From contig JABTUV010000001.1 of the NCBI GenBank assembly GCA_015075175.1, positions 806,001-870,000 of the forward strand: 64,000 bases of DNA. The letters run 5' to 3'. Shown here in pieces: positions 1-8,732 of the stretch. Made by a program: the position numbers and the translations under genes. Numbering within the stretch: position 1 is the first letter of the stretch; each line of letters begins with the position of its first letter. The stretch is from a bacterium. GTDB lineage: Bacteria; Hinthialibacterota; Hinthialibacteria; H5-UNCL2. Under the pieces are notes generated by a model that ran no database searches, was not told the DNA's origin, and saw nothing but the letters and a program-made list of their open reading frames with translations.

Positions 1-330
1 AGCGATGAGGAACTCTTCTCCGGCCTGGTGCGGGTGAAGAATTACACCGCGCGCGTGCTCGACCTGGCCAACGACATCGAGGGCGACCGGCGCGCCTACC
101 TGGTGAGCGGATTGGCCGTGAATACCGGCCAGGAGCCGCTCTCCAACGTGCAGTTGGAGATCACGCTGGTCGATCTCTTCGGCAACATCATGGACACCCG
201 CACCGTCAACCTGGGCCATCTGCGGCCCAATGCGCAGAAGCCCTTTGCGGTGCGCTTTTATAATTTCGACGACAGCAACGTCAACGTGTTCAACGTGGAC
301 CGGGTCAAGTTCACGGCCTCCTATGACTAG
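1..330 (+). CDS. FxLYD-type hypothetical protein, 5' end outside the window
   Basis: This is an open frame already running at base 1 and ending at TAG 328-330, so only the last ~109 residues are seen. The segment has the pattern of FxLYD/DUF3426-like beta-sandwich domains: an 'LVSGLAVNTG' strand, then 'NVQLEITLVDLFGN', then 'LRPNAQKPFAVRFYNFD'. Such domains usually sit in exported or membrane-anchored proteins of unknown role. Two secretin genes follow on the same strand, and the remains of a second FxLYD gene lie just beyond them, so the domain probably belongs to the same cell-envelope assembly. Function beyond the fold is not known. The domain call is by pattern only. Confidence 0.6.
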   Translation, partial: SDEELFSGLVRVKNYTARVLDLANDIEGDRRAYLVSGLAVNTGQEPLSNVQLEITLVDLFGNIMDTRTVNLGHLRPNAQKPFAVRFYNFDDSNVNVFNVDRVKFTASYD

Positions 331-388
331 GTTGAGAACAAGGGCGATGAACACGCAGAAGGATGCAGAGCGGCAAGAGGCAGCCACG

Positions 389-457
389 CTCCCTACTCCC
401 CCCTTGACAAGGGGGGCGGGAGGGGATCGTGCGCGGCAGCAAGCAGCCGCAGTCCAC
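389..457. repeat. Composite dispersed repeat in front of the first secretin gene
   Basis: A C-run/G-run hairpin (CCCCCCTTGACAAGGGGGG, about 398-416) is followed by a copy of the GCGGCAGCAAGC...CCGCAGTCCACA family that ends directly against the ATG at 458. Related copies occur near 5240, 18575, 22985, 51000 and 54770. The element occupies the place where a ribosome-binding site should be. Confidence 0.7.
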
Positions 458-1516
458 ATGTGGGCCGTCTTGCGGGCCGCGGCGTTGGCCGCGCTGCTGG
501 TCTGTACCTGCGTGGCCTATGGAGCGGAGAAGAAGGAGCAGGGCGAGGCGCCCCCGCCTCCCCCCGATCCCTTCGCCCAGCGGCAAATCTACATCGAGGT
601 CTTGGTCGTCGAAACCGACTACGACGCCGACCACAGTACCGGCGTGATCCACGAGTACCTGCAGCGGGTCAACGGCGAGCTTCGCGGACGGCCGTATACC
701 GGCGATCCTGACGACGACCGCGGCAGCCTGCGGCCCAGCATCATCAACTTCCCCACCCTGCCCAACGAGGACACCGGGACCCAGATCGTCGGGACGGCCG
801 ATCTGGACACCGGCCTTTTGCGCTCGACCTTGCAGGCGCTGGTGGAAAGCGGCAAGGCGCGCGTCCTCTCCAAGCCCAGCATCCTGGTCCTCAACGGCAA
901 GCAGGGCGTCATCCAGGCGGGCGAACAGGTCCCTTACCTCGCGCGCGTGCTCGGCAACAAAGATACCGTGCTGGCCACCAGCCACAAGGACACCGGCATC
1001 ACCATGAAGGTGACCCCTACCATCTGGAACGAGTGGACGGTCGACCGCCAGGCGCCCCCGGAAGAAGTGATGAAGTGGTCGCGCTACATCGTGCTGGACG
1101 TGGAGGCGGACGACCGGGTGCTCACGCGCTACCGCAAGGAAGCCAGCAACCCCATGCCCATCTTCGACGTGCGCAAGCAAAACACGACGGTGGTGGTCGA
1201 ATCGGGGCGGACCTTCATGATGGGCGGGCTGTTGCGCCAGCGCGACAGCCGCGCGGTCACCGGCATTCCGGTGTTGGCGGACGTGCCGGTCGCCGGGCGG
1301 GCCTTCTCCAGCCACAAGGAGAGCAAGGTGACCAAGGAGCTGTCGATCACCATCACGCCGACCATCCTGGCCGACGAGGTCGCCCTGGCGGGCCAGATCG
1401 ACCGCACGCTCGACCTGTCCGAGCAGATTCGCGCCGAGCAGCGGCGGGTCGAACAGGACGCCGCCAACGCCGGCAGCATCGAAGAGAAGTTCGCCAGGAA
1501 GAGGCAGCAGAAATGA
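458..1516 (+). CDS. Small secretin-domain protein (type II/III secretion secretin family)
   Basis: This 352-residue protein contains little more than the secretin beta-barrel domain that forms outer-membrane multimers in type II secretion, type IV pili and related systems. The start ATG at 458 opens a convincing signal peptide (a basic-free hydrophobic 'AAALAALLVCTCVA' followed by a Gly/Glu/Lys linker). An in-frame ATG at 347 would add repeat-derived residues and hide the signal peptide. Secretin landmarks are 'GKARVLSKPSILVLNGKQG', 'AGEQVPYL', a 'VVVESGRTFMMGGLL' stretch and the closing 'LSITITPTIL' strand. The N0-N3 ring domains of full-length GspD/PilQ are missing. It overlaps the next secretin gene by ATGA, so the two are translationally coupled. 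An identical role for both is unlikely, and a hetero-multimer or specialised pore is possible. Confidence 0.8.
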   Translation: MWAVLRAAALAALLVCTCVAYGAEKKEQGEAPPPPPDPFAQRQIYIEVLVVETDYDADHSTGVIHEYLQRVNGELRGRPYTGDPDDDRGSLRPSIINFPTLPNEDTGTQIVGTADLDTGLLRSTLQALVESGKARVLSKPSILVLNGKQGVIQAGEQVPYLARVLGNKDTVLATSHKDTGITMKVTPTIWNEWTVDRQAPPEEVMKWSRYIVLDVEADDRVLTRYRKEASNPMPIFDVRKQNTTVVVESGRTFMMGGLLRQRDSRAVTGIPVLADVPVAGRAFSSHKESKVTKELSITITPTILADEVALAGQIDRTLDLSEQIRAEQRRVEQDAANAGSIEEKFARKRQQK

Positions 1517-2493
1517 AGCGGTACCTCGCTCTCCTCGTTCTGGCGGCGCTCACGCTCGGCGACGGCAGGCTGCCGCACTTCACCGGCGGGCCGGCCTGGG
1601 GGCGGCCGCCGGACATGGTGCAGATCGAAGTCGAGGTCTTCGAGGTCATCCACGAAGCGGGCCAGGACCTGGGCTTCACCTGGAACTGGGTCAATACCAA
1701 CCCCTCGGGTGATCTCAAGGACAGTTTCTCGCGCTTCCCGGTAGGACTGAACGAGCGCGGCCAGCTGACGCTGGAATTGTTGGATACGCGCTTCGGCGTC
1801 CTGACCACGAGCATTGAGGCGGCCATGCGGCGCGGCAACGCCAAGCTTCTGTCCCGTCCTACTCTGGTCACCCTGGACGGCAAGCAGGCCTTTATCACCT
1901 CCGGGGAGGAGCTGCCCTTTAACGATTTCAAGAAGAGCATCAACCAGCAGCAGTACGTGGTCGCCTTCAAGAATACCGGCGTGCATCTTGAGGTGACTCC
2001 GCGCGTAGTGCGGCAGGCCAGCATGGAGGATCGCATCCACCTGGTGGTGAATACCGAGGTCAGCGAGGTGGCGCGCTTCGAGCGCTTCGAGAACGCCGAG
2101 GGCGTCTGGGAGCTGCCGGTGATCTCCAAGCGGGCGGCGCAGACGCCCCTCCTGGTCAACGACCGCAGCACCATCGTCATGGGCGGGCTTCTGGAGCAGC
2201 GTCATCGCACGACCGAACGGGCGGTTCCGGGCCTGTCGCGGATTCCGCTGCTGGGGGCGGCCTTCAGGAGCAAGAGCGAGCGCGACCTGGAGTCGGAAGT
2301 GATTATCTTCATCACGCCGACGGTCCTGCGCCCGGGAGTGGCGCCGGAAGTGGTGCGCGAGGAACGAATCCGCAAGGTCGTGAGCGGGACGGCGGACGGC
2401 GAAGGAGCGGAAGTCGCCGCGGCGGGCACGGGCGGGTTTCAGGGCGCGACGGCTGAACCGCCGCTCGTGGTGGTAGAGGCGGCCCGCCGATGA
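1513..2493 (+). CDS. Second small secretin-domain protein
   Basis: This 326-residue protein starts at an ATG overlapping the previous stop codon. It has a short N-terminal hydrophobic signal ('YLALLVLAALTLG') and then a secretin domain. The domain shows 'VQIEVEVFEVIHEAGQDLGF', 'GNAKLLSRPTLVTLDGKQA', 'SGEELPF', a 'RSTIVMGGLLEQ' strand and the final 'SEVIIFITPTVLRPG'. It lacks the N-terminal ring domains of classical secretins, like its upstream partner, and ends in a low-complexity Gly/Ala/Glu tail of about 40 residues. The two secretins are diverged paralogues, not a recent duplication. No pilotin, inner-membrane platform or ATPase is visible in the window, so the secretion system they serve is unknown. 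Confidence 0.8.
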   Translation: MKRYLALLVLAALTLGDGRLPHFTGGPAWGRPPDMVQIEVEVFEVIHEAGQDLGFTWNWVNTNPSGDLKDSFSRFPVGLNERGQLTLELLDTRFGVLTTSIEAAMRRGNAKLLSRPTLVTLDGKQAFITSGEELPFNDFKKSINQQQYVVAFKNTGVHLEVTPRVVRQASMEDRIHLVVNTEVSEVARFERFENAEGVWELPVISKRAAQTPLLVNDRSTIVMGGLLEQRHRTTERAVPGLSRIPLLGAAFRSKSERDLESEVIIFITPTVLRPGVAPEVVREERIRKVVSGTADGEGAEVAAAGTGGFQGATAEPPLVVVEAARR

Positions 2494-2793
2494 GGACGCC
2501 CCAGAGCGCCGCCCCGAACCCGCCGGCCTTCAGGTCTCCGCGTCACCATGCCCTCTCCGGCGATGCGCAGCTGGTGGTCACGGGCAGCCTGGAGAATCAT
2601 AAGTCCGCCACGGTCAGGCACACCGACGGCGGGTGACGCTCCTGGACCGCTCCGGCGCCATTACGACACCCGCACCGTCACGGTCAGAATCTGCGTGCGG
2701 GCGAAAGCCTTTCAAAGTCGTCTTCAAGGACTTCGACCAGGACTTCATGTCCGGGTGCACTAGCGCATCCAGATCACGCCCTACGAACCGTAA
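2490..2793 (+). pseudogene. Frame-disrupted second FxLYD-domain gene
   Basis: It begins with an ATG overlapping the stop of the second secretin. Reading needs at least three frame changes, but the pieces join into a recognisable domain: frame 3 gives 'GDAQLVVTGSLENHKSATVR', frame 2 'VTLLDRSGAIT', frame 1 'YDTRTVTVR', frame 2 'KPFKVVFKDFDQDFM', and the end 'RIQITPYEP' before TAA 2791-2793. This matches strand by strand the FxLYD protein at the start of the window. Either the gene has decayed or the sequence has lost bases here. The layout FxLYD-secretin-secretin-FxLYD suggests one operon. Confidence 0.55.
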
Positions 2794-2911
2794 CGCCGGC
2801 ATCCTGCCGGCGTGACGGCGTCCGCCCGCTTCGCGGCGATTTCGGCGAGCAACCGAGCGTGTGGGCAAGATGCCCACACGCGAGCCGGCAAGATACCCGG
2901 CTGACAGGCCG
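2791..2911. repeat. Dispersed palindromic repeat, 'CGCCGGC..GCCGGCG / GTGTGGGC..GCCCACAC' family
   Basis: An inverted repeat around CGCCGGCATCCTGCCGGCG is followed by GTGTGGGCAAGATGCCCACAC and a further GCCGGCAAGATACCCGGC. The same modules recur at 20405-20531, 29768-29895, 36610-36670 and 55040-55080. The TAA of the preceding reading frame is the first triplet of this copy. Confidence 0.75.
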
Positions 2912-3039
2912 TCTCGCCGCTACGGGCGAAAAATGGGCATGGACGCTCCGCCTGCTTGCGGCTATTTTCTAACCCGATGCGGCCGCCCGCGGGCGTGACT
3001 AGCAATATAGGGACGTGTTCTGATGCCCATGGATTCCAC

Positions 3040-3471
3040 CCGATCCTGGGAGATCGTCCATCCCGAAACATCCTGGGCTGGACGTCGCCACGCGTGAAGA
3101 AGCCATGGACGCGCTGCTGTTCCGGCTGGTTCCCGAAGACCAGGCCGGGACAAGCTGCCAGAGCTGTTCGACCGGAGAAGATGGCCTCGACCGCGCTGGC
3201 CTGGGGTGGCGGTACCGACGTGCGCTCGCCGCACGTCGAGGACTGGGCGTTGGGCTTCGCCCGCGTGCGCCGCGGCCTGGAATGGGACAGCATGGACGGC
3301 CAGCCCGTTCGCCTCGTGTTCATGCTCCTGGCCAACCAGCGTTACGCCCTTACGTTCGTCAAGGTGATCAGCCAGATCGTACGTTTCGTCAAAGACGGCC
3401 AAAACCGGCTGGCCCTGCTGGAGAGTCCCCGCGACCAACTGGTGAAAGTCCTGAAACGGTTGGGCACGTGA
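3040..3471 (+). pseudogene. Frame-disrupted PTS EIIA (PtsN/fructose-type) domain gene
   Basis: The C-terminal two thirds read cleanly (frame 1): 'HVEDWALGFARVRRGLEWD', 'MDGQPVRLVFMLLA', a 'VISQIVRFVKDGQNRLALLE' helix and 'DQLVKVLKRLGT'. This is the pattern of PTS EIIA type-2 domains, which accept phosphate from HPr on a histidine; the likely active-site His is the H of 'HVEDW'. The N-terminal part is in frame 2 ('LDVATREEAMDALLFRLVPE', 'DKLPELFDRR'), so at least two frameshifts separate the pieces. The stop TGA overlaps the GTG start of the ClC gene, so the intact gene would be translationally coupled to the channel. Standalone EIIA proteins often regulate transporters, and that link is my inference here. 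Confidence 0.6.
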
Positions 3472-5228
3472 ACGCGGAGGCCGATGCGGAAGCCGTCGAA
3501 GTACGCGGCGTGCACAGCGTCAAGCTGGGGCGCGTGGTCCTGGGCCGCAGCACCGTGCTGCTGGTGCTGGGCGCGCTGGTCGGCCTGGTCGTCGGCGCGG
3601 TCACAGTGGCCTACCGGCACGTGGTGCATTGGGGCAACAGCTTTCTTCTGGAGAAGGGCCCCCTGGCGATGGAGGGCTCCTGGTATCTGCGGTTGCTCTT
3701 TCCTGCTGCGGGCGGGCTTCTGGTCGGACTGCTCCTGCGACGCTACTATTCACAACCGCATGTTTACGGCATTCCCTCCGTAATTCGCGCGGTGCAGCGC
3801 AACCGGGTGCTGTTTCCCTGGACGATGCTGTATCCGTCGCTGGGTTCGGTAGTGATTCTTTCCAGCGGCGGCTCGGCCGGACCGGAAGGGCCGATCGCCG
3901 AGATCGGGTCGGTCTTCGGAGCCAAGATCGGACGCTTGTTTCGCGTGCACCGACGCATGTACCGCACGCTGGTCGCGGCGGGCGTGGCCGCCGGCATCTC
4001 CGCCATCTTCTCCGCCCCCATCGGAGGGGTCCTCTTCGCCCTGGAAGTGATCCTGCTTGAGTTCGAGCTGGTGTCGTTTGCGCCCGTCGTCATCGCCTCG
4101 GTTGTGGCTTCGCTGTTCTGCCAGGCGGCCTTCGGACAGGAGCCGGCCATCCGCGCCGGCCAGTTCCAGATCAACCACTGGGAGATTCCCTATTTCGTGC
4201 TGTTGGGACTGGCGATGGGACTCTTGTCGCTGGCCTATATCCGGTTTTTGGACTTCTCCGCCTACCACTTCAAGCGGATTCCTCTGCCCCGCTGGGTCCT
4301 GCCGGCGCTGGGAGGACTCCTGGTGGGCTGCGTCGGCATTCCCTTCTACCAGGTGATGGGCGAGGGCTACGGATTCATCAACACGGCTTTGGCGGGCCGC
4401 TATCCCGCTACGATTCTATTGGCGCTCCTGGTGGCCAAGTTCCTGGCGACCGGCATCACCCTGGGTTCGGGCGCGCCGGGGGGCAGCTTTGCTCCCGCCC
4501 TGTTTGTGGGCGCGATGGGAGGGTGCCTCCTGGGCAGGGTCTTTCACGCCATGAGTCCCGGCGTGGTCGGCGAAGCGGGCATGTATGGACTGATGGGGAT
4601 GGCGGGCATGATCGCCGGCGCCTTCAACGCCCCCATGACCGCCATCATGATCTTCTATCGTGAAACCCACGGCGAGTATCACATGCTCCTGCCGCTGATG
4701 ACCACGGTCGCGTTCTCCATCGCCGTGATGAGCCGCTGGGGCAACGTCTCGCTTTACACCAACACGCTGCGCAAGCTGGGCGAGTGGATCCCTCCCGGCC
4801 AGGAGCGGGACCCGCTGTACGGACTGGTGGTGGGCGACATACTCTCTCCGCGCGCCGAGGTCATGCCCGCCCACGTGACCGTAGCCCAAGCGATGGCCCG
4901 CATGAACGAGCTGGACGCCGCCAGCGTCGTTGTCGAAGACGACAAGCACCAATACGTGGGGCTGGTGAACCTGGACGATTTGCGACTGGCCCTGGCCGAT
5001 CCGATGATGGAGAACCTGATTACGCTGGGCGATGTGGTGGATCCCACGCTTCCGTGGCTGGAGCCGAACTCCAGTCTTTCGGACGCGATTCGCGTGTTTG
5101 CTTCCAGCCGGCGCGAGGCGCTGCCGGTGTTCGAGGATTCGCCGGTCAGGAATTTCGTGGGCATTGTCTCGCGCGGGGCGGTGATCGACGCCTATCGCGA
5201 TTCGCGCATCGAAACCCCGCAATCGTAG
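3468..5228 (+). CDS. ClC-family chloride channel or H+/Cl- exchanger with C-terminal CBS pair
   Basis: This 586-residue integral membrane protein starts at a GTG overlapping the EIIA stop. ClC signature elements are present: 'GIPSVIRAV', a 'GSAGPEGPIAEIG' selectivity loop (residues ~134-146), which keeps the gating glutamate (GPEGP for GREGP), and 'GSGAPGGSFAPALFVGA' (~336-352), the GxFxP motif. About ten further hydrophobic segments surround them. Two CBS domains follow (about residues 450-580), which in this family bind adenine nucleotides and modulate gating. The retained gating Glu allows either a channel or an exchanger. The final TAG is the first triplet of a palindromic repeat that fills the gap to murJ on the other strand. 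Confidence 0.9.
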   Translation: MNAEADAEAVEVRGVHSVKLGRVVLGRSTVLLVLGALVGLVVGAVTVAYRHVVHWGNSFLLEKGPLAMEGSWYLRLLFPAAGGLLVGLLLRRYYSQPHVYGIPSVIRAVQRNRVLFPWTMLYPSLGSVVILSSGGSAGPEGPIAEIGSVFGAKIGRLFRVHRRMYRTLVAAGVAAGISAIFSAPIGGVLFALEVILLEFELVSFAPVVIASVVASLFCQAAFGQEPAIRAGQFQINHWEIPYFVLLGLAMGLLSLAYIRFLDFSAYHFKRIPLPRWVLPALGGLLVGCVGIPFYQVMGEGYGFINTALAGRYPATILLALLVAKFLATGITLGSGAPGGSFAPALFVGAMGGCLLGRVFHAMSPGVVGEAGMYGLMGMAGMIAGAFNAPMTAIMIFYRETHGEYHMLLPLMTTVAFSIAVMSRWGNVSLYTNTLRKLGEWIPPGQERDPLYGLVVGDILSPRAEVMPAHVTVAQAMARMNELDAASVVVEDDKHQYVGLVNLDDLRLALADPMMENLITLGDVVDPTLPWLEPNSSLSDAIRVFASSRREALPVFEDSPVRNFVGIVSRGAVIDAYRDSRIETPQS

Positions 5229-5273
5229 TTGCGCAGCGTGCTGCGCGGGAGCAAGCAGCCGCACTCCACATCA
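5226..5273. repeat. Palindromic repeat filling the 3'-3' junction of clc and murJ
   Basis: It consists of GTAGTTGCGCAGCGTGCTGC followed by the AGCAAGCAGCCGCACTCCACA module. The left end supplies the TAG of the ClC gene, and the right end abuts the TGA of murJ (5271-5273). Other copies of the left module are at 55018, 57679, 57710 and, inverted, 57790. Confidence 0.75.
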
Positions 5274-6944
5274 TCCGCGGCGCCGCAGGTCCCGCACGAA
5301 AACCTGCAATTCCTCCCGCGCCAAAAGCCACGTCAGGCCCAGGTAGGCGACGACTCCCAGCGGGATGCCCAATCCCAGTTGCAGCGCCGCGGTTCCCTTG
5401 CTGTCCAAGGGCCACGGCAGCATCCCCAGGAGGGCGGTCACGGCTACGCCCATCCCGACCGAAGCCAGGAGGCATCCCCAAAAAGACCGTGCCAGCCCCC
5501 CCTGCCAATCGCGCCCGATGAAGCGACCTAGGAGCCACGCCAGGAGCGAAACGTTGGTCAGCGCCGAGATGGTCGTGGCCGCCGCCAGTCCCGTCGCCCC
5601 GAAGTCGAGCACCAGGATGAACAGAATCGAGCACGTCACATTCAAGCCCAGGCAGGCCAGCGTCACGCGCACCGGCGTCTTGGTGTTATGAAACGAGTAG
5701 AAGGCCGTTGACAATACCTTGACGCCCGAATGGCCGATCAACCCGATGCTGTACGCGACGAGCGCCCAGACGGTGCGGTCGAAGAGATTCTCGTGCGCGA
5801 AGCGGCCATGCTGGTAGACCAGGTAGACCGCCGGTGCGGAGAGTACCACCAGCCCGACCGTGGATGGCAGCATGACGAAAAACAACATGCGCAGACTGTG
5901 GTTCACCTCGCGGTGGAACGGTCCGCGGTCTTCGGACAGCGTCCGCCCCGCCAGGCGCGGAAAAGCCGCCGTCGAAATAGCGATGGCCAGGACGCCCAGC
6001 GGGAATTGAAACAGGCGGTTGGCGTAGTAAAGGGCCGACACGGCGCCCTCCTCCACGTGAGTCGCCAGCATGGTGTTGATGAGCAGGGCCAGTTGGTTGC
6101 CTGCCAGGCCGAGGACCATGGGGCCCATCAGCAGCATGATGCGGCGCGTCTCCGGATGCCACAACCCGCCCCGCAGTTGGCGAAAAAGGCCCTCGCGGCG
6201 CAGGCTCGGAACTTGAAACAACCATTGAAAAGCCCCTCCCAAAACGAGCGCGACGGACAGGCCGACGACCATGAGGACCTGGGTGGAAGGAAACCGGCCG
6301 GCGACAAAGTCGAGGGCGTTGACGGCGCCCCACAGGTCGGGCGCGACGCCGGCGAAGAAGGCGCCGGCGGCGACGAGAAAGATGATGTTGGTCAAGTTAA
6401 AAAGGACCGGCGACAAGGCCGGAATGCCCAGCCGTCCCAGGCTGTTCAACTGCCCCATCGCCAACCCGGCCAGGCAGATGAAAATGAGAAACGGAAACAT
6501 GATGCGGATCAGGAGCAGGGACAGGGAGATCTTCTCGGGATCATCCGACCAGCCGGGGAGATAGATGGAGACGAACCACGGCGCGGTGAGGATGCCCACG
6601 ATCGACACGACAGTCGTAACCAGGGCCAGCAGGCGCAGGAGACTCGTGGCCAGTCGGTCGGCTTCCTCTCGCCCGCGCTGCTTGTGGATGCGGATGAAAG
6701 TGGGAATGAAGGCGGCGGAAAAAGCGCCCTCGGCGAAGAGAAACCGCAACAGGTTGGGTACCCGGGAAGCCGCCAGGAAAGCGTCGGAGACGGGCGCGGA
6801 GAAGTAGTTGGAGATGAGAGCGTCGCGCACGAGGCCGGTAATGCGCGACAGAAGCGTCGCCGCCGAGACCACCCCGGTAGACCGCAGGAGGCTGCCGGAG
6901 CGTTGGGCGGGCGCGCCGGGAGGCAGCTCGGGCATGGCCGGCAC
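5271..6944 (-). CDS. murJ: Lipid II flippase MurJ (MviN family)
   Basis: It moves lipid-linked peptidoglycan precursor across the inner membrane. The 557-residue product has about fourteen hydrophobic segments and MATE/MOP-superfamily sequence typical of MurJ: 'SAATLLSRITGLVRDALIS', 'SDAFLAASRVPNLLRFLFAE', 'GAFSAAFIPTF', 'YYANRLFQFPLGVLAIAIS'. A longer open frame extends upstream to 7205. However, a GGAGGAG stands eight bases before a GTG at 6944 (an ATG follows at 6935), so I take the GTG as the start and treat the upstream part as untranslated. The gene converges on the ClC gene, with only a palindromic repeat between them. Confidence 0.92.
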   Translation of the reverse strand: MPAMPELPPGAPAQRSGSLLRSTGVVSAATLLSRITGLVRDALISNYFSAPVSDAFLAASRVPNLLRFLFAEGAFSAAFIPTFIRIHKQRGREEADRLATSLLRLLALVTTVVSIVGILTAPWFVSIYLPGWSDDPEKISLSLLLIRIMFPFLIFICLAGLAMGQLNSLGRLGIPALSPVLFNLTNIIFLVAAGAFFAGVAPDLWGAVNALDFVAGRFPSTQVLMVVGLSVALVLGGAFQWLFQVPSLRREGLFRQLRGGLWHPETRRIMLLMGPMVLGLAGNQLALLINTMLATHVEEGAVSALYYANRLFQFPLGVLAIAISTAAFPRLAGRTLSEDRGPFHREVNHSLRMLFFVMLPSTVGLVVLSAPAVYLVYQHGRFAHENLFDRTVWALVAYSIGLIGHSGVKVLSTAFYSFHNTKTPVRVTLACLGLNVTCSILFILVLDFGATGLAAATTISALTNVSLLAWLLGRFIGRDWQGGLARSFWGCLLASVGMGVAVTALLGMLPWPLDSKGTAALQLGLGIPLGVVAYLGLTWLLAREELQVFVRDLRRRG

Positions 6945-7381
6945 GGGTGGGTCTCCTCCTGGATTTCGCCGAAATGCGCGGATGGCGCGGGCAGATTGGC
7001 ACAATCGCCGGACGGGGTCAATGCGCGACGGAAACCAATGGCGAACGCCCGGTCGCAGGCGTTCCCCTGTATGATGATACCAGAACCAACCTCGCGCAAC
7101 CAAGGAGGCAATCCCCCTACACGTGCGTTGCGCAGCGAGACGGTACGCTGCGAGCATAATGGCTCCCGGAGGCCGTGTCAAGGGCAAAATGCGCCCTGCC
7201 ATCAATTCAAATGACGGCGTCCGTCCGGTGGTTGCAAGTCGCTCGATAATTCAGCAACATGCTGAAATAATCAGGAGTGAAGGAGTTTTAATCTCCGGCA
7301 GGACAACGCCAACAGTCTGTCTCCGCCGGTGCAAGTGAGCGTTCCCCACTCGGCCCAAATCCTTACTTGAGGTTAAATCTT
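6945..7381. other. Intergenic region between murJ and citrate synthase (divergent)
   Basis: No coding signal is seen. It holds the ribosome-binding site of murJ at its left end and, at 7250-7266, a 7-bp inverted repeat (TTCAGCA-ACA-TGCTGAA) that could be an operator. The citrate synthase ribosome-binding site (GAGG, 9 bases from the ATG) is at its right end. I see no convincing sigma-70 promoter. Confidence 0.5.
7250..7266. promoter_or_regulatory. Perfect inverted repeat upstream of citrate synthase, possible operator
   Basis: TTCAGCA, a 3-base gap, then TGCTGAA. It lies 116 bases before the citrate synthase start in a gene-free stretch. Its symmetry is perfect, but function is inferred only from position. 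Confidence 0.3.
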
Positions 7382-8707
7382 ATGCCCTCCACAACTTACG
7401 TTCAGTCCCACAAAGGCGCGGTCTCGAACACGACGATGCTGAAGGACGTTCTGGCGGCGCAGATTCCCGCCTTGCGCGCGGAGATCAAGGAGCTGGTCAA
7501 GGCGCACGGAGAGAAGGTCATCTCGGAAGTGACCATCGCCCAGCTCTATGGCGGGATGCGTGGGGTCAAGGCGCTGATCTGCGACACGTCGCTGGTGGAA
7601 CCGGATCGCGGTTTGATCCTGCGCGGCCATCCCATTAATGAACTCACGCAGTGCTTGCCGGACGACATCTTCTTCCTCCTGTGCACGGGACGGTTGCCCA
7701 GCACCGCGGAGCGCGCCGATCTGCAGCGCGCGCTGGCCGAGCGCGCCGACGTGCCCGACTACGTCTGGGACGTGATGCGCGCCCTGCCTGCGGACAGCCA
7801 TCCCATGTCCATGCTGGTGGCGGGGATCATCGCCATGCAGCATGAGTCGGTGTTCGCCCACGAATACGCGGCGGGTACGCTCTCCACGGACGACTACTGG
7901 ATCGCCACGCTGGAGGATGCGCTCACGCTCCTGGCGCGCATGCCCGGGCTGGCCGCCGGCATCTACCGCCTGCGTTTTGGGAAGGGCGATCTCATCCCCT
8001 ACGACAAGAAGCGGCAATGGGGCGCCAACTACGCCCACATGCTGGGCATCCCCGATCCCAGCGGCGAGTTCACCAACCTCATCAATCTCTATCTGGTGCT
8101 GCACAGCGACCACGAGGGCGGCAACGTGTCGGCGTTCTCGTGCGCAACCGTCGGCTCGGCGCTGTCGGACGCCTACTACTCCGTGGGCGCGGGCCTGTCC
8201 GGCCTGGCCGGGCCGCTGCATGGCTTGGCCAACCAGGAATGTCTGGCCTTTGTCCTGGACATCCGCGACCACTTCAAGGGCGTGCCCAGCGACGAGCAAC
8301 TGGTCCAGTACGCCTGGGACAAGCTGAACAGCGGCCACGTGATTCCCGGTTACGGCCACGCCGTCTTGCGCGCGACCGATCCGCGCTTCACCGCCTTCCA
8401 CGAGTTCGGTAAGCGCGTCTGCCCGGGGGACGAGGTGTTTCAGATCGTGGACAAGATGTTCCGCCTGATTCCCGACGTGCTGAAGAAGCAGGGCAAGGCG
8501 AAGAATCCCTATCCCAACGTGGACGCGGGCTCGGGCGCGCTGCTCCACCACTTCGGCATGACGGAAGTGTCGTACTACACCGTGCTCTTCTCGGTCTCGC
8601 GGGCCATGGGCATGCTTTCGCAACTGGTGATCGCGCGGGCCATGGGGTATCCCATCATCCGGCCCAAGTCGGTGCAAACCGACTGGGTCAAGGCGCAGTG
8701 CAAGTAA
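7382..8707 (+). CDS. gltA: Citrate synthase, eukaryote-like long type
   Basis: It condenses acetyl-CoA and oxaloacetate to citrate, the entry step of the TCA cycle, in the cytoplasm. At 441 residues it has the size and sequence of the mitochondrial-type enzyme rather than the E. coli hexameric type: 'LYGGMRGVKALICDTSLVEP', 'LPSTAERADLQRAL', 'SKPLHGLAN'-like 'GPLHGLAN', and 'PGYGHAVLRATDPR'. The catalytic His-His-Asp set is visible in 'HSDHEGGN' (~H240), 'GYGHAVLR' (~H326) and 'PNVDAGSG' (~D379). ATG 7382 is preceded by GAGG at 9 bases; a TTG at 7367 lies upstream of that site and is not used. A strong hairpin terminator follows. Bacterial enzymes of this type are known, for instance in Geobacter and relatives. 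Confidence 0.93.
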   Translation: MPSTTYVQSHKGAVSNTTMLKDVLAAQIPALRAEIKELVKAHGEKVISEVTIAQLYGGMRGVKALICDTSLVEPDRGLILRGHPINELTQCLPDDIFFLLCTGRLPSTAERADLQRALAERADVPDYVWDVMRALPADSHPMSMLVAGIIAMQHESVFAHEYAAGTLSTDDYWIATLEDALTLLARMPGLAAGIYRLRFGKGDLIPYDKKRQWGANYAHMLGIPDPSGEFTNLINLYLVLHSDHEGGNVSAFSCATVGSALSDAYYSVGAGLSGLAGPLHGLANQECLAFVLDIRDHFKGVPSDEQLVQYAWDKLNSGHVIPGYGHAVLRATDPRFTAFHEFGKRVCPGDEVFQIVDKMFRLIPDVLKKQGKAKNPYPNVDAGSGALLHHFGMTEVSYYTVLFSVSRAMGMLSQLVIARAMGYPIIRPKSVQTDWVKAQCK

Positions 8708-8732
8708 CTGGACGCTTGTCCAGCGGCATCTA

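Noticed and set aside
2614-3335. Minus-strand frames in the region between the secretins and the EIIA gene
   Set aside because: They run across repeats and the mirrored FxLYD and EIIA pieces; the plus-strand fragments explain the region better.
7123-7338. Short plus-strand frame between murJ and citrate synthase
   Set aside because: No ribosome-binding site, no family pattern, and it covers the inverted repeat and upstream region of citrate synthase.
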